The notes below the pieces were generated by a model. That model saw nothing but the letters and a program-made list of their open reading frames with translations. It did not search any database and was not told the origin of the DNA. This document shows positions 1-8,039 of a DNA stretch of 64,000 nucleotides, piece by piece. Source of the DNA: Microbacter sp. GSS18. Lineage in GTDB: Bacteria; Actinomycetota; Actinomycetes; Actinomycetales; Microbacteriaceae. Position 1 is the first letter of the stretch; each line of letters starts with the position of its first letter. The stretch lies in NCBI GenBank assembly GCA_029319145.1, contig CP119753.1:3782001-3846000 (forward strand), read 5' to 3'. The translations under genes were made by a program, and so were the position numbers.

Positions 1-481
1 CCGGGAGCTCGGGCGCCTTGGCCCGGCGGACGAACGCCACCCACGACTGATCCTTCGCGCGGACCGCGTTGGACTCCTTCACCGCGGTGCGCAGCGAGAA
101 CGACTCGAGGCCGATCGCGATCAGCAGCACGATGATCGGCAGCCATGCATTCTCGAGCTCGTGCGGGTGGGTGATCTTGTCGACGCCCTCGTAGATCGAG
201 AACAGCCCGCCCACCGAGAACAGGATGATCGCCACGACGAACGCGTACACGTAGCGCTCGCGGCCGTAGCCGAACGGATGCTCGCGGTCGGCCTTCTTCC
301 TCGCCTGGCGGCCGCCGAGCATCAGAAGCAGCTGATTTCCCGAGTCGGCGACCGAGTGGATCGCCTCGGCGAGCATCGACGCCGACCCCGAGATGAACCA
401 TGCGATGAACTTCGCCAGCGCGATGCCCATGTTCGCCAGGAACGCGGCGATGATCGCCTTGCCGCCGCCGGATGCGCTCAT
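1..481 (-). CDS. Cation diffusion facilitator (CDF) family transporter, 3' end beyond window
   Basis: Membrane antiporter of the CDF family, which exports divalent metals (Zn, Fe, Mn, Co) against protons. The first 160 residues are visible. Helix 2 carries the metal-site pattern H-S-V-A-D (His42, Asp46), followed by SGNQLLLMLGG and the polar KKADREHPFGYGRERY loop, a hallmark of the family. Hydrophobic stretches lie at about residues 9-30 and 75-95. The gene continues left of the window, so the C-terminal cytoplasmic domain is not seen. The ATG at 481 is chosen because a TAGACT -10 box ends 7 nt upstream, giving a leaderless mRNA. Metal specificity cannot be read. Confidence 0.88.
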   Translation of the reverse strand, partial: MSASGGGKAIIAAFLANMGIALAKFIAWFISGSASMLAEAIHSVADSGNQLLLMLGGRQARKKADREHPFGYGRERYVYAFVVAIILFSVGGLFSIYEGVDKITHPHELENAWLPIIVLLIAIGLESFSLRTAVKESNAVRAKDQSWVAFVRRAKAPELP

Positions 482-488
482 GCGGTCG

Positions 489-494
489 AGTCTA
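489..494 (-). promoter_or_regulatory. -10 box TAGACT of CDF gene (leaderless)
   Basis: TAGACT on the minus strand ends 7 nt before the ATG at 481, so transcription should start at or next to the start codon. No convincing -35 is visible. Confidence 0.6.
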
Positions 495-519
495 GGGACC
501 TGAAGGGACGACAGGTCCC
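495..519 (-). terminator. Hairpin between hydrolase and CDF genes
   Basis: GGGACCT and AGGTCCC form a 7-bp stem around an 11-nt loop, just past the stop of the hydrolase gene (528) and directly upstream of the CDF -10 box. It has no U-tract. It probably insulates the two co-oriented genes. Confidence 0.45.
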
Positions 520-527
520 GTCGGATG

Positions 528-1640
528 TCAGTCCGAGGCGCGCAGGATGATCGCCTCGGTCGGCGGGGCCGGGTTCTGGGGCTGGCCGATGTAGCCGATG
601 TGCTCGAGCAGCGCGTGGCGGAACTCCGCCGGGCGCTCCAGGTGGGCCGAGTGCCCGACGCCCTCGAGCGCCACCTCGGTGGCCCTGCCGCCGCGTGCGC
701 CGTACTCGCCGAGCACGTCGCGCGTCTGCGAGACCATCTCCTGCGCGGGGGCGATATCCGCGCCGGGCCAGCCGGGCACGACCCCCAGGGCGCCCAGGTG
801 GTTGATGTCGTAGAACGATGCGTCCGAGACGATCGCGTCGGCGGTCCCGTGGATCCAGAGGATCGGCGGCTTCGGGTCGAGGTCCACGATGCCCGACACG
901 TCGAAGTACTTCGGCGCCATGGTGTTGAGCACGCCGCTCGTGCCGGCGGCGAATCCCGGCCAGTTCTCGGACGAGGTGGAGTCGCCCGGGTAGTTGCCCG
1001 ACGCCGTCGAGGTGGACAGCATCGATTCCACCCAGACGTCCTCGTTCTCGGTGGTGTACCCCTGCGCGACGTATCCAGAGCGGAACACGCTGCGCGGTGA
1101 GGTCGCGGCATCGGTCGAGGTGTCGCCGTCGTTCAGGCGCTGGATGAAGTCGGGATTGCCCGTGCCGCCGCCGCAGCCGGCGTCGTCGTCGGTCAGGCGC
1201 GTGCCGTCGCGGCGCGTGCCGCCGAAGCCGTAGGGCGACACCGGCGACTGCAGCGTGAGGCTCAGCACCGGGTGGTCGAGGGCGTACTGCATCACGACGC
1301 CGCCGCCCATCGACCAGCCCACGAGATGGACCGGGCCCACGCCCATGGCCTCGAGCGCGGCGTGCACGTCGTCGCTGAAGTCGCGGACGCCGCGCGTGGC
1401 GTCGATGGGCGCGTGCTCGCTGCCGCCGAAGCCGCGCAGATCGATCGCGATCACGCGCAGGTCGTTCGGCAGATCCTCCATGATCTCCTGCCAGAACAGC
1501 GACGACGAGACGTTGCCGTGGATGAGCACCACCGTGCGCTCCGGCGGAGTCGCCGGGTCGTCGCCGGACCTCTCGAGGACGTTCACGCGCAGGCGGGGCG
1601 TGTCGATGACGCGCTCGGTGATGCCTTCGAACAGGGTCAT
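528..1640 (-). CDS. Alpha/beta hydrolase
   Basis: Hydrolase of the alpha/beta fold, 370 residues, substrate unknown. The HGN oxyanion turn is at residues 41-43. The nucleophile elbow GWSMGG has Ser110. The acid is probably the Asp in HGTADA, and the catalytic His lies in GVGHSAHLERP near the C terminus. There is no signal peptide, so it should be cytoplasmic. A start 40 codons further upstream is possible, but the ATG at 1640 has GGAGG 9 nt ahead and the conserved fold begins there. A mid-protein segment with Asn/Gly/Ser-rich sequence (about 160-250) is longer than in a minimal hydrolase and is probably a lid. It could be an esterase, lipase or dehalogenase-type enzyme. Confidence 0.85.
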   Translation of the reverse strand: MTLFEGITERVIDTPRLRVNVLERSGDDPATPPERTVVLIHGNVSSSLFWQEIMEDLPNDLRVIAIDLRGFGGSEHAPIDATRGVRDFSDDVHAALEAMGVGPVHLVGWSMGGGVVMQYALDHPVLSLTLQSPVSPYGFGGTRRDGTRLTDDDAGCGGGTGNPDFIQRLNDGDTSTDAATSPRSVFRSGYVAQGYTTENEDVWVESMLSTSTASGNYPGDSTSSENWPGFAAGTSGVLNTMAPKYFDVSGIVDLDPKPPILWIHGTADAIVSDASFYDINHLGALGVVPGWPGADIAPAQEMVSQTRDVLGEYGARGGRATEVALEGVGHSAHLERPAEFRHALLEHIGYIGQPQNPAPPTEAIILRASD

Positions 1641-1691
1641 GGCTGAATCCTCCACGGTGGTGCGCCGGGGCCTCGACGCCCCGTTGCCTCG

Positions 1692-1725
1692 ATGATAGAC
1701 CGCGAACCTCAATATGAACGAGGTT
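1692..1725 (-). promoter_or_regulatory. Possible promoter/operator of the hydrolase gene
   Basis: A TATCAT -10-like hexamer (1692-1697, minus strand) is preceded by the inverted repeat AACCTC-N9-GAGGTT (1705-1725), which would cover the -35 region. It may be a repressor site; no cognate regulator is adjacent. Confidence 0.3.
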
Positions 1726-1770
1726 TCAGGTTCGTGTGTCATCGGCAGCCGGAACGCCACGTGCGCGACC

Positions 1771-1776
1771 TAGGAT
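1771..1776 (+). promoter_or_regulatory. -10 box TAGGAT of proC (leaderless)
   Basis: TAGGAT ends 6 nt before the proC ATG at 1783. No ribosome-binding site is present, consistent with a leaderless transcript. Confidence 0.65.
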
Positions 1777-1782
1777 GGCGGC

Positions 1783-2622
1783 ATGCCCGACACACCGCTC
1801 CCCTCGATCGCGATCCTCGGCGCCGGCTCGATGGGCGGCGCGATCCTGCAGGGCCTGGTCGCCTCGCAGGCGGCTGCGGCGGGTGTCACCGTGACCAATC
1901 GCACGACGGCCAAGGCCGAGGCGCTCTCAGGGCTCGCGGGCGTCACGAGCATCGCCCTCGAGACCGAGCCCGACGGCAATCGCGCAGCCGTGCGCGGGGC
2001 CGGCGTGGTGCTGATCGGCGTGAAGCCCGCGATGGTCCCCGACCTGCTGCGCGAGATCGCGGAAGACCTTCGCCCCGGCGCCATCGTCGTGAGCCTCGCC
2101 GCAGGGGTCACCGTCGCGACGTTCGAGCAGATCCTCGGCCCCGACGCGATCGTCGTCCGCTCGATGCCGAACACCCCCGCGGTCGTGGGCAGGGCGGTCA
2201 CCGGGATCGCGGCGGGAACGCTGGCCACCGCCGAGGCGATGGCGGTCGTGCGCGCGCTGTTCGAGACCGTCGGCGTCGTCGTCGAGGTCCCCGAATCCCG
2301 GATCGACGCGCTCTCGACGATCTCGGGATCGGGGCCGGCGTACGTCTTCCTCCTCATCGAGGAGCTCACGAAGGCCGCGATCGGCAAGGGCTTCGACGAC
2401 GGCGAGGCGCGGCTGATGGCCGAGCAGACCTTCATCGGCGCGGCGGCGCTGCTCGCCGCATCCGGTGAGGATCCCGCCGAGCTGCGACGCCGTGTCACGA
2501 GCCCCAAGGGCACCACGGAGCGCGCCATCGCGGTGCTGCAGGACGCCCGTCTCGACGAGGTGTTCACCCGCGCCACGGATGCCGCGCTCGCGCGTGCCCG
2601 GGAGCTCGCCGCCGGAGCGTGA
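1783..2622 (+). CDS. proC: Pyrroline-5-carboxylate reductase
   Basis: Last step of proline synthesis: NAD(P)H-dependent reduction of 1-pyrroline-5-carboxylate to L-proline in the cytoplasm. The N-terminal Rossmann fold has the dinucleotide motif GAGSMG (residues 13-18). The middle holds VRSMPNTPAVVG, and the dimerisation domain contains the signature region SGSGPAYVFLLIEEL and VTSPKGTTERAI. At 279 residues it is the usual family length. It is transcribed alone from a leaderless promoter. The start of the downstream trkH lies 54 nt beyond the stop and has its own -10 box. Confidence 0.97.
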   Translation: MPDTPLPSIAILGAGSMGGAILQGLVASQAAAAGVTVTNRTTAKAEALSGLAGVTSIALETEPDGNRAAVRGAGVVLIGVKPAMVPDLLREIAEDLRPGAIVVSLAAGVTVATFEQILGPDAIVVRSMPNTPAVVGRAVTGIAAGTLATAEAMAVVRALFETVGVVVEVPESRIDALSTISGSGPAYVFLLIEELTKAAIGKGFDDGEARLMAEQTFIGAAALLAASGEDPAELRRRVTSPKGTTERAIAVLQDARLDEVFTRATDAALARARELAAGA

Positions 2623-2663
2623 CACGTTCCGGCGGGCGTGGCGCAGCGCCGCCGCAACCGGCG

Positions 2664-2669
2664 TAGATT
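2664..2669 (+). promoter_or_regulatory. -10 box TAGATT of trkH (leaderless)
   Basis: TAGATT is followed after 7 nt by GTG 2677, which selects that codon over the GTG 39 nt upstream that would place the -10 box inside the coding region. Confidence 0.55.
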
Positions 2670-2676
2670 CACGATC

Positions 2677-4044
2677 GTGCCGATCATCGACCTCGCGCGC
2701 CCGTGGCGCAGGCGCCGATTGCGCGTTCATCCCGCCCAGGCGGTGGTGCTCGGCTTCGCCGGGGTCATCCTGCTCGGCGCGGTGCTGCTGACGCTGCCGA
2801 TCTCGGCGGCCTCGGGGATGGCGACCGACTTCGACGACGCCGTCTTCACGGCGACCTCGGCGGTGTGCGTGACGGGCCTGGTGACCCTCGACACCGCCAC
2901 GCACTGGAGCGGCTTCGGCCTGACGGTGATCATGCTGCTGATCCAGGTGGGCGGCCTCGGCATCATGATCGTGGCGTCGCTGATCGGGGTGCTGCTGGCC
3001 CGGCGGCTCAGCGTCCGGTCGCGCTTGAACGCCGCGGCCGAGACGACGGCCATCGGGCGGGACGACGTGCGCCGCGTCGTGAAGGGGATCGTGCTGATCT
3101 CGTTCTCGATCGAGGCCGTCGTCTTCGTCCTGCTGTTCCTGAGATTCGTCGGCGCCTACGGCTACAGCTTCGGCGAGGGCCTGTGGCACGCGCTGTTCCA
3201 TGCCGTCTCCTCGTTCAACAACGCCGGGTTCGCGCTCTACACCGACAACCTGATCGGGTTCGCGACCGATCCGTTCATATGCCTGCCGATCTGCGCCGCG
3301 ATCATCCTGGGCGGTCTCGGGTTCCCGGTGATGATCCAGCTGCGGCGCGAGTGGCGGCATCCGCTCCACTGGACGATGAACACGCGCCTCGTGCTGTGGG
3401 GGACCGCACTGCTGCTGGTGGTAGGCACCGTCTACATCACCGCGATCGAGTGGTCGAACCCCGGCACCCTCGGCCAGTACGAGAGCCCGTGGTCGCGCCT
3501 GCTCATCGGCTTCTTCCATGCCGTGCAGGTGCGCACCGCGGGGTTCAACTCCGTCGACATCGGGCTCATGCACGACGAGACCTGGGTCGGCATGGACGTG
3601 CTGATGTTCATCGGCGGCGGCCCTGCCGGAACCGCCGGCGGAATCAAGGTCACCACCTTCGGCGTGCTGTTCTTCATCCTGCTGACCGAGCTGCGCGGCG
3701 AAGGGGCCGTGAACATCTTCGGCAAGCGCCTGTCGCGCGCCGTGCACCGGCAGGCCATCTCGGTCGTGCTCGTCGCGATCGGCGCCGTCATGACCGCCGT
3801 CGTTTCGATCATGATCATCACCGGACTCCCGTTCGACCGCGTGCTGTTCGAGGCGGTGTCGGCCTTCGGCACCGTGGGACTGTCGACGGGCATCACGTGG
3901 GAGATGCCGCCGGCCGCCGAGCTGATCCTCGTCGTGCTGATGTTCCTCGGCCGCATCGGCCCGCTGACGCTCGGATCCGCGCTCGCCCTGCGCGATCGCC
4001 GGATCCTCTACGAGTACCCGAAGGAGAGGCCCGCCATTGGCTAA
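2677..4044 (+). CDS. TrkH/KtrB-type potassium uptake channel subunit (copy 1)
   Basis: Membrane subunit of a Trk/Ktr K+ uptake system, 455 residues, with the four-fold M1-P-M2 architecture. Pore loops are recognisable around SAVCVTGLVT, SSFNNAGFALY, VRTAGFNSVD and AFGTVGLSTG, each carrying the selectivity-filter glycine. The GTG at 2677 is preferred over 2638 because it follows a TAGATT -10 box. It overlaps the next gene, a TrkA-type subunit, by 8 nt, so the two are translationally coupled. A second, inverted copy of this gene pair lies immediately downstream. Ktr-like systems in Gram-positives are Na+-coupled; the coupling ion here is not readable. Confidence 0.93.
   Translation: MPIIDLARPWRRRRLRVHPAQAVVLGFAGVILLGAVLLTLPISAASGMATDFDDAVFTATSAVCVTGLVTLDTATHWSGFGLTVIMLLIQVGGLGIMIVASLIGVLLARRLSVRSRLNAAAETTAIGRDDVRRVVKGIVLISFSIEAVVFVLLFLRFVGAYGYSFGEGLWHALFHAVSSFNNAGFALYTDNLIGFATDPFICLPICAAIILGGLGFPVMIQLRREWRHPLHWTMNTRLVLWGTALLLVVGTVYITAIEWSNPGTLGQYESPWSRLLIGFFHAVQVRTAGFNSVDIGLMHDETWVGMDVLMFIGGGPAGTAGGIKVTTFGVLFFILLTELRGEGAVNIFGKRLSRAVHRQAISVVLVAIGAVMTAVVSIMIITGLPFDRVLFEAVSAFGTVGLSTGITWEMPPAAELILVVLMFLGRIGPLTLGSALALRDRRILYEYPKERPAIG
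4021..4029 (+). promoter_or_regulatory. RBS AAGGAGAGG deciding the TTG start of trkA copy 1
   Basis: A strong Shine-Dalgarno inside the end of trkH, 7 nt before TTG 4037. It supports the unusual TTG codon as the start. Confidence 0.7.
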
Positions 4045-4732
4045 GTTCTCGCTGTTCGCCGACACCTCGCGACGTATCGCCGAGGTCGACTCGGTCGTCG
4101 TGATCGGGCTCGGGCGCTTCGGCGCCGCGCTCGCCGAAGAGCTCATGGCGTCGGGCACCGAGGTGCTCGGCATCGACACCGACGAAGAGATCGTGCAGTC
4201 CTACAACGGCGTCCTCACGCAGGTCGTGCGCGCCGACTCGACGAAGGAGGAGGTGCTGCGGCAGCTGTCGGTCGACCAGTTCGACCGCGTCGTCGTCGCG
4301 ATCGGGCACGACGTGCAGGCGTCGATCCTGACCTCGTCGATCCTGCTGCTGCTGAAGGTGCCCGTCATCTGGGCGAAGGCCGTGGGTGAGCAGCACGGAC
4401 GCATCCTCGAGCAGCTCGGCGTGCACCACGTGATCTACCCCGAGCGCGAGATGGGGCGCCGCGTCGCCCACCTCGTCCGGGGTGCGGCCCAGGACTACCT
4501 CGAGATCGAGGTGGGGTACTCGCTCGCCAAGCTCGTCGTGCCGGCATCTTTCACCGGGACGCCGCTGGGCGAGACCGATCTGCGGCGCAGGCACGGCGTG
4601 ACGGTGTCGGCGTTCAAGCCGACGGACGGCGCGTGGCGCAACGCCGAGAACAGCACGGTGCTGCAGCCCGGCGACAAGATCCTCATCGTCGGGCCGACCA
4701 GCCGCGTGGAGGCCGTGGCTCAGCTGCGCTGA
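4037..4732 (+). CDS. TrkA/KtrA-type RCK regulatory subunit (copy 1)
   Basis: Cytoplasmic ring-forming regulator of the adjacent TrkH channel. The RCK_N Rossmann domain has VVVIGLGRFGAALAEEL at residues 18-34 and the acidic end of strand 2 in GIDTDEE, typical for NAD(H)/ATP sensing. The RCK_C domain follows from about residue 140. Length 231 is normal. It starts with TTG and overlaps the trkH stop by 8 nt. The paralogue on the other strand (4751-5422) uses exactly the same overlap and TTG start. Confidence 0.93.
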   Translation: MAKFSLFADTSRRIAEVDSVVVIGLGRFGAALAEELMASGTEVLGIDTDEEIVQSYNGVLTQVVRADSTKEEVLRQLSVDQFDRVVVAIGHDVQASILTSSILLLLKVPVIWAKAVGEQHGRILEQLGVHHVIYPEREMGRRVAHLVRGAAQDYLEIEVGYSLAKLVVPASFTGTPLGETDLRRRHGVTVSAFKPTDGAWRNAENSTVLQPGDKILIVGPTSRVEAVAQLR

Positions 4733-4750
4733 CCTCGCGCTCTCGGCCGA

Positions 4751-5422
4751 TCAGCGGTCGAGGGCGGCGAAGCGCTCGATGTCGGAGTTCGTCCCCGAGA
4801 CGATGATGAGATCGTGGTTGGTCACGACGGTGTTCGCCTCCGCGTAGCGGAAGGGCTTGCCCGGGCTCTTCACGCCCACGACCGTGACGGAGTACTTCGT
4901 GCGCACGCCCGACTCGTTCAGGCCCACGCCGCGGATGAACTTCGGCGGGTACATCTTCGCCAGCACGAAGTCGTCGTCGAAGCGGATGAAGTCCAGCATC
5001 CGGCCGCTCACGAGGTGGGCGACGCGCTCGCCGGCCTCGCGCTCGGGGTAGATGACGTGGTTGGCGCCGACGCGAGCGAGGATCTTGCCGTGCGACTGCG
5101 AGACCGCCTTCGCCCAGATCTGCGGCACCTTCAGATCCACGAGGTTCGCGGTGATCAGGACGGATGCCTCGATCGACGAGCCGACGGCCACGACGGCGAC
5201 CTGGAAGTCCTGCGCGCCGATCTGCTTGAGCGCGTCGATGTTGCGCGCGTCCGCCTGGACGGTGTGGGTCACCCGTTCGGACCACTTCTGGACGAGATCC
5301 ATGCTCTCGTCGATGGCGAGGACCTCGCGGTCGAGTCGGTCGAGCTCCCCCGCACACGCGGCCCCGAACCGGCCCAGCCCGATGACGAGGACGGGGGCGT
5401 CGCTGCGGATGCGCTCAACCAA
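4751..5422 (-). CDS. TrkA/KtrA-type RCK regulatory subunit (copy 2)
   Basis: Second RCK subunit, 223 residues. VLVIGLGRFGAACAGEL marks the nucleotide-binding fold, the acidic partner is in AIDESMD, and an RCK_C domain closes the protein. The TTG at 5422 is preceded by GAAAGG and overlaps the trkH copy 2 stop by 8 nt. The stop lies only 18 nt from the stop of trkA copy 1, so the two operons converge tail to tail with no clear terminator between them. The two copies are clearly diverged in sequence, so the duplication is old or the pairs came from different sources. Confidence 0.93.
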   Translation of the reverse strand: MVERIRSDAPVLVIGLGRFGAACAGELDRLDREVLAIDESMDLVQKWSERVTHTVQADARNIDALKQIGAQDFQVAVVAVGSSIEASVLITANLVDLKVPQIWAKAVSQSHGKILARVGANHVIYPEREAGERVAHLVSGRMLDFIRFDDDFVLAKMYPPKFIRGVGLNESGVRTKYSVTVVGVKSPGKPFRYAEANTVVTNHDLIIVSGTNSDIERFAALDR

Positions 5423-6866
5423 CGATCGGCCTTTCGACGGGCAGCGAGTAATGCTGCGAACGGGACGTCGCGGCCACGGCCGCGGCGAGTGTCACTGTAC
5501 CAACGCGGCCCATGAAGATCGTGACGGCCATCACGTAGACCGCCGGATCGGGCAGCGCCTCGGTGAGGCCCGTCGACAGGCCCACCGTGCCGAACGCCGA
5601 AATGACGTCGAACAGCACGTCGGCGACCGGCGCCTTCGTGATCTGCGCGACGGTGATGGTCGCCACCGCCACGATCGTCGCGCCCCACGCGAGAACCGAG
5701 ATCGCCACGCGCTGGACGTCGCTGGGGATGCGGCGCCGGAACGCCTGGACCGATGCGCGGCCCTGAGCCTCGGACCACACCGCGAGCGCGAGCACCGCCA
5801 GCGTCGTCACCTTGATGCCGCCGGCGGTCGACGCCGAGCCGCCGCCGACGAACATCAGCATCGAGCCGACGATGAGGCTCGACCCGTAGAGCTCTCCCAC
5901 GTCGACCACGGCGAAACCGCCCGAGCGGGTCATGGCGGACAGGAAGAACGCCTGGAACGTCGTATCCGCTGCGTCCATCGACCCGAACGTGCCGGGGTTG
6001 TCGAACTCCAGGGCGAGGAACGCGCCCGCGCCGGCGAAGAACAGCGCCATCGTCGTGATGAGGGTCAGCTTGGTGTGCAGCGACCAGCGGCTGATGTGCC
6101 ACACGTGACGCGACAGGGCGTAGATCACCGGGAATCCGATGCTGCCGAGGAACACGGCGACCATCAGCACCGTGAGCAGGAAATAGTCGTCGGCGAAGGG
6201 CGCGAGGCCACCGGGGTTCGGCGTGAACCCGGTGTTGGTGAAGGCCATCGCGGCGTAGAACGGCGCCTCCCACAGGGCGTTCAGCGGCGTGATGCCCGCC
6301 ATCACGAGCGCCGGATACAGCGCGATCGCGATGGCGCCTTCGATGACGAGGGTCGACAGCGCCACGGTGCGCAGCAGTTGGCCGACCTCGCCGAGGCGGA
6401 CCGTCTGGCCCTCGTTGACGGGCCCGCCGTGCACGCGCAGCGGGTTGGAGTCGCCCGCCGCGATGAGCTTGGCGCGAAGGCCCAGCCGGCGCGAGATCGC
6501 CATGCCCAGGATCGACGCGAGCGTCAGCACGCCCATGCCGCCGATGTTCACGCCGATGAAGATGATCGTCTTGCCCACCGCCGACCAGTGCGTGGCGGTG
6601 TCGACGGTCACCAGGCCCGTGACGCAGATCGTCGACATCGCCGTGAACAGCGCATCGGCGAGCGGGGTCACCTTGTTGTCGGCGGCGGCGATCGGCAGCG
6701 ACAGCAGGGCGGTGAACAGCAGGACCAGGGAGCCGAAGACGACGATGGCGAATCGCGCGGGCGACGACGTGGCGAAGTCGCGGACGAACTCCATGACGGC
6801 CTTGCCTGCGGCCTTGCCTGCGGCCCGGCGCGGGTGTGATGCCGCCGAGGATGCACCCGTCGCCAT
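5415..6866 (-). CDS. TrkH/KtrB-type potassium uptake channel subunit (copy 2)
   Basis: Potassium channel subunit, 483 residues, with pore segments around STICVTGLVT, MAFTNTGFTP, TRSGGFAVVD and AFGTVGLSTG. The ATG at 6866 has GGGAGG 6 nt upstream; an ATG at 6902 has no such site. Codons for residues 14-22 come from a small tandem duplication giving AAGKAAGKA in the cytoplasmic N terminus. It forms an operon with the RCK gene 4751-5422. A divergent ArsR-family gene starts 70 nt away, but that gene's own leaderless promoter gives no evidence that it controls this one. Confidence 0.92.
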   Translation of the reverse strand: MATGASSAASHPRRAAGKAAGKAVMEFVRDFATSSPARFAIVVFGSLVLLFTALLSLPIAAADNKVTPLADALFTAMSTICVTGLVTVDTATHWSAVGKTIIFIGVNIGGMGVLTLASILGMAISRRLGLRAKLIAAGDSNPLRVHGGPVNEGQTVRLGEVGQLLRTVALSTLVIEGAIAIALYPALVMAGITPLNALWEAPFYAAMAFTNTGFTPNPGGLAPFADDYFLLTVLMVAVFLGSIGFPVIYALSRHVWHISRWSLHTKLTLITTMALFFAGAGAFLALEFDNPGTFGSMDAADTTFQAFFLSAMTRSGGFAVVDVGELYGSSLIVGSMLMFVGGGSASTAGGIKVTTLAVLALAVWSEAQGRASVQAFRRRIPSDVQRVAISVLAWGATIVAVATITVAQITKAPVADVLFDVISAFGTVGLSTGLTEALPDPAVYVMAVTIFMGRVGTVTLAAAVAATSRSQHYSLPVERPIVG

Positions 6867-6900
6867 CCACGTCCTCCCGGTCGCTTGGAATCCGGGCCTC

Positions 6901-6906
6901 ATGGTA
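6901..6906 (-). promoter_or_regulatory. Candidate -10 box TACCAT of trkH copy 2
   Basis: TACCAT on the minus strand lies 34 nt before ATG 6866, leaving room for a leader with the GGGAGG site. No strong -35 is seen. Confidence 0.35.
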
Positions 6907-6924
6907 CTCCGGCGAGCGCCCGAC

Positions 6925-6930
6925 TACTCT
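6925..6930 (+). promoter_or_regulatory. -10 box TACTCT of arsR-type gene (leaderless)
   Basis: TACTCT ends 6 nt before ATG 6937, matching the spacing at the other leaderless genes here. Confidence 0.5.
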
Positions 6931-6936
6931 GAGCCT

Positions 6937-7344
6937 ATGGCGGACATCTTCGACGTGATCGCGGACGGCACGCGCCGCGACATTCTTCGACTGCTCCTCG
7001 ATCGCGCCTCCGCCGGGGATGGTGGTACGAGCGTCTCGCATATCGTGCAGGAACTCGGCACGAGCCAGCCCACGGTCTCGAAGCATCTGAAGGTGCTGCG
7101 CGAGGCGCACCTGGTGACGGTGCGCGAGGAGGGCCAGCACCGCTACTACAGTCTCGACGCCGCTCCGCTGGACACGGTCGACGACTGGCTGGTGCCGTTC
7201 CTCGACGCCGCCCCGCAGGAGGCCGAGAGCACCGCGCCGGCGCTGCCGGGCTCGGCGGTGCGCGCCGCCGACGCGGTCGGCCGGGCGGCGGCATCCACCA
7301 GGTACGCCCTGGGGAACGCGCTGAAGAAGCTGCCCGGCCGCTGA
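6937..7344 (+). CDS. ArsR-family winged-helix transcriptional regulator
   Basis: DNA-binding regulator of 135 residues. The winged HTH spans residues 1-75, with ADGTRRDILRLL for helix 1 and the recognition region TSQPTVSKHLKVL, then the wing EEGQHRYYSLD. The C-terminal 60 residues (Ala-rich, ending ALGNALKKLPGR) extend beyond a minimal ArsR domain. No paired cysteines for metal binding are present, so the signal is probably not a soft metal. It reads away from trkH copy 2. The start is fixed by the TACTCT box 6 nt upstream. Confidence 0.88.
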   Translation: MADIFDVIADGTRRDILRLLLDRASAGDGGTSVSHIVQELGTSQPTVSKHLKVLREAHLVTVREEGQHRYYSLDAAPLDTVDDWLVPFLDAAPQEAESTAPALPGSAVRAADAVGRAAASTRYALGNALKKLPGR

Positions 7345-7363
7345 TCGCAGCCCACCGGAGAGA

Positions 7364-7876
7364 TCAGGCGTCCGGCGTGGATTCGGGTGTCGACTCCTCG
7401 CTTCCGTCGTCGTCGCCGTCGTCGTGCCCCGGACCCTGGCGGTCGCCGTCCTGATCGCCGAACTGGCCGCCTCCGGGTGCAGGGCGATCGCCGTCGGTGC
7501 CGAAGCCGGGTCCGCCCGGTCCGCGCTCGCCGACGACCTGATAGCCGTCGTGTCCGTCGCCCACGCCGAGGCCGACCGCGACACCGCCGCCGAAGGCGAG
7601 GCCGAGGGCGACGATCCCGCCGGCGGCGATCCCGCCGATGACCCAGCCCCGCCTGCGCGGTCGCGGGGCGGTCGCGGTGCCGGATGCCGGTGGAACGGCG
7701 CTCGCCGCGTGCGCGTCGTCGAGGGGTCGCGTCTCGGCGACGTCCTCGGACCCCGGAGCGGGCGCGGCTGCCGCGTCGGCGTCCGCGGCGGGCGCCGAGG
7801 CGTCGGAGGGGACATAGGGCTCGGGTGTGTACGGCGTCTCCGCAGCGTCGCGGGCGTCCTTGTCTGAGTCGGTCAT
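7364..7876 (-). CDS. Single-pass membrane protein with acidic, disordered flanks
   Basis: 170-residue protein without a recognised domain. The N-terminal half is acidic and Pro/Ala-rich (EPYVPSDASAPAADADAAAA). An RPRRRGW stretch (positive-inside) precedes one glycine-rich helix (GWVIGGIAAGGIVALGLAFGGG). The extracytoplasmic tail is rich in Asp/Gly with repeated GDRQGPGHDDGDDD-type sequence. It looks like a membrane-anchored, probably metal-binding or structural tail protein. The ATG at 7876 has GGAGGA about 10 nt upstream; an upstream in-frame start at 7972 would overlap the neighbouring promoter region. It converges with the ArsR-type gene. Confidence 0.65.
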   Translation of the reverse strand: MTDSDKDARDAAETPYTPEPYVPSDASAPAADADAAAAPAPGSEDVAETRPLDDAHAASAVPPASGTATAPRPRRRGWVIGGIAAGGIVALGLAFGGGVAVGLGVGDGHDGYQVVGERGPGGPGFGTDGDRPAPGGGQFGDQDGDRQGPGHDDGDDDGSEESTPESTPDA

Positions 7877-7977
7877 GCAGTCAGGATCCTCCGCGGAGCT
7901 TTCCCGCTCGTGTGTCGCGGTGATGAGTCGGCTGGGAGATCCGCTCGATTTCCCACCGTTCACATGAGCCACACGGG

Positions 7978-8007
7978 TTTACATGCGTCGCCTGAGCGGC
8001 CTAGAGT
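7978..8007 (+). promoter_or_regulatory. Sigma70-type promoter of the HTH/bS22 pair
   Basis: TTTACA (7978-7983), 18-nt spacer, TAGAGT (8002-8007). It drives the 63-residue HTH gene, with a leader of about 25 nt carrying a GGAAGGGG site. Confidence 0.6.
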
Positions 8008-8039
8008 GTGGGACAGCACAATTCGGGAAGGGGATGACG

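Noticed and set aside
1927..4179. 750-residue minus-strand open frame across proC and trkH
   Set aside because: Very high GC keeps antisense frames open. Its composition (His/Asp/Arg/Gln-rich) matches no domain, while the plus-strand genes have clear families. The same applies to other long shadow frames, such as 5052-6839 (+) and 10-12 kb (+).
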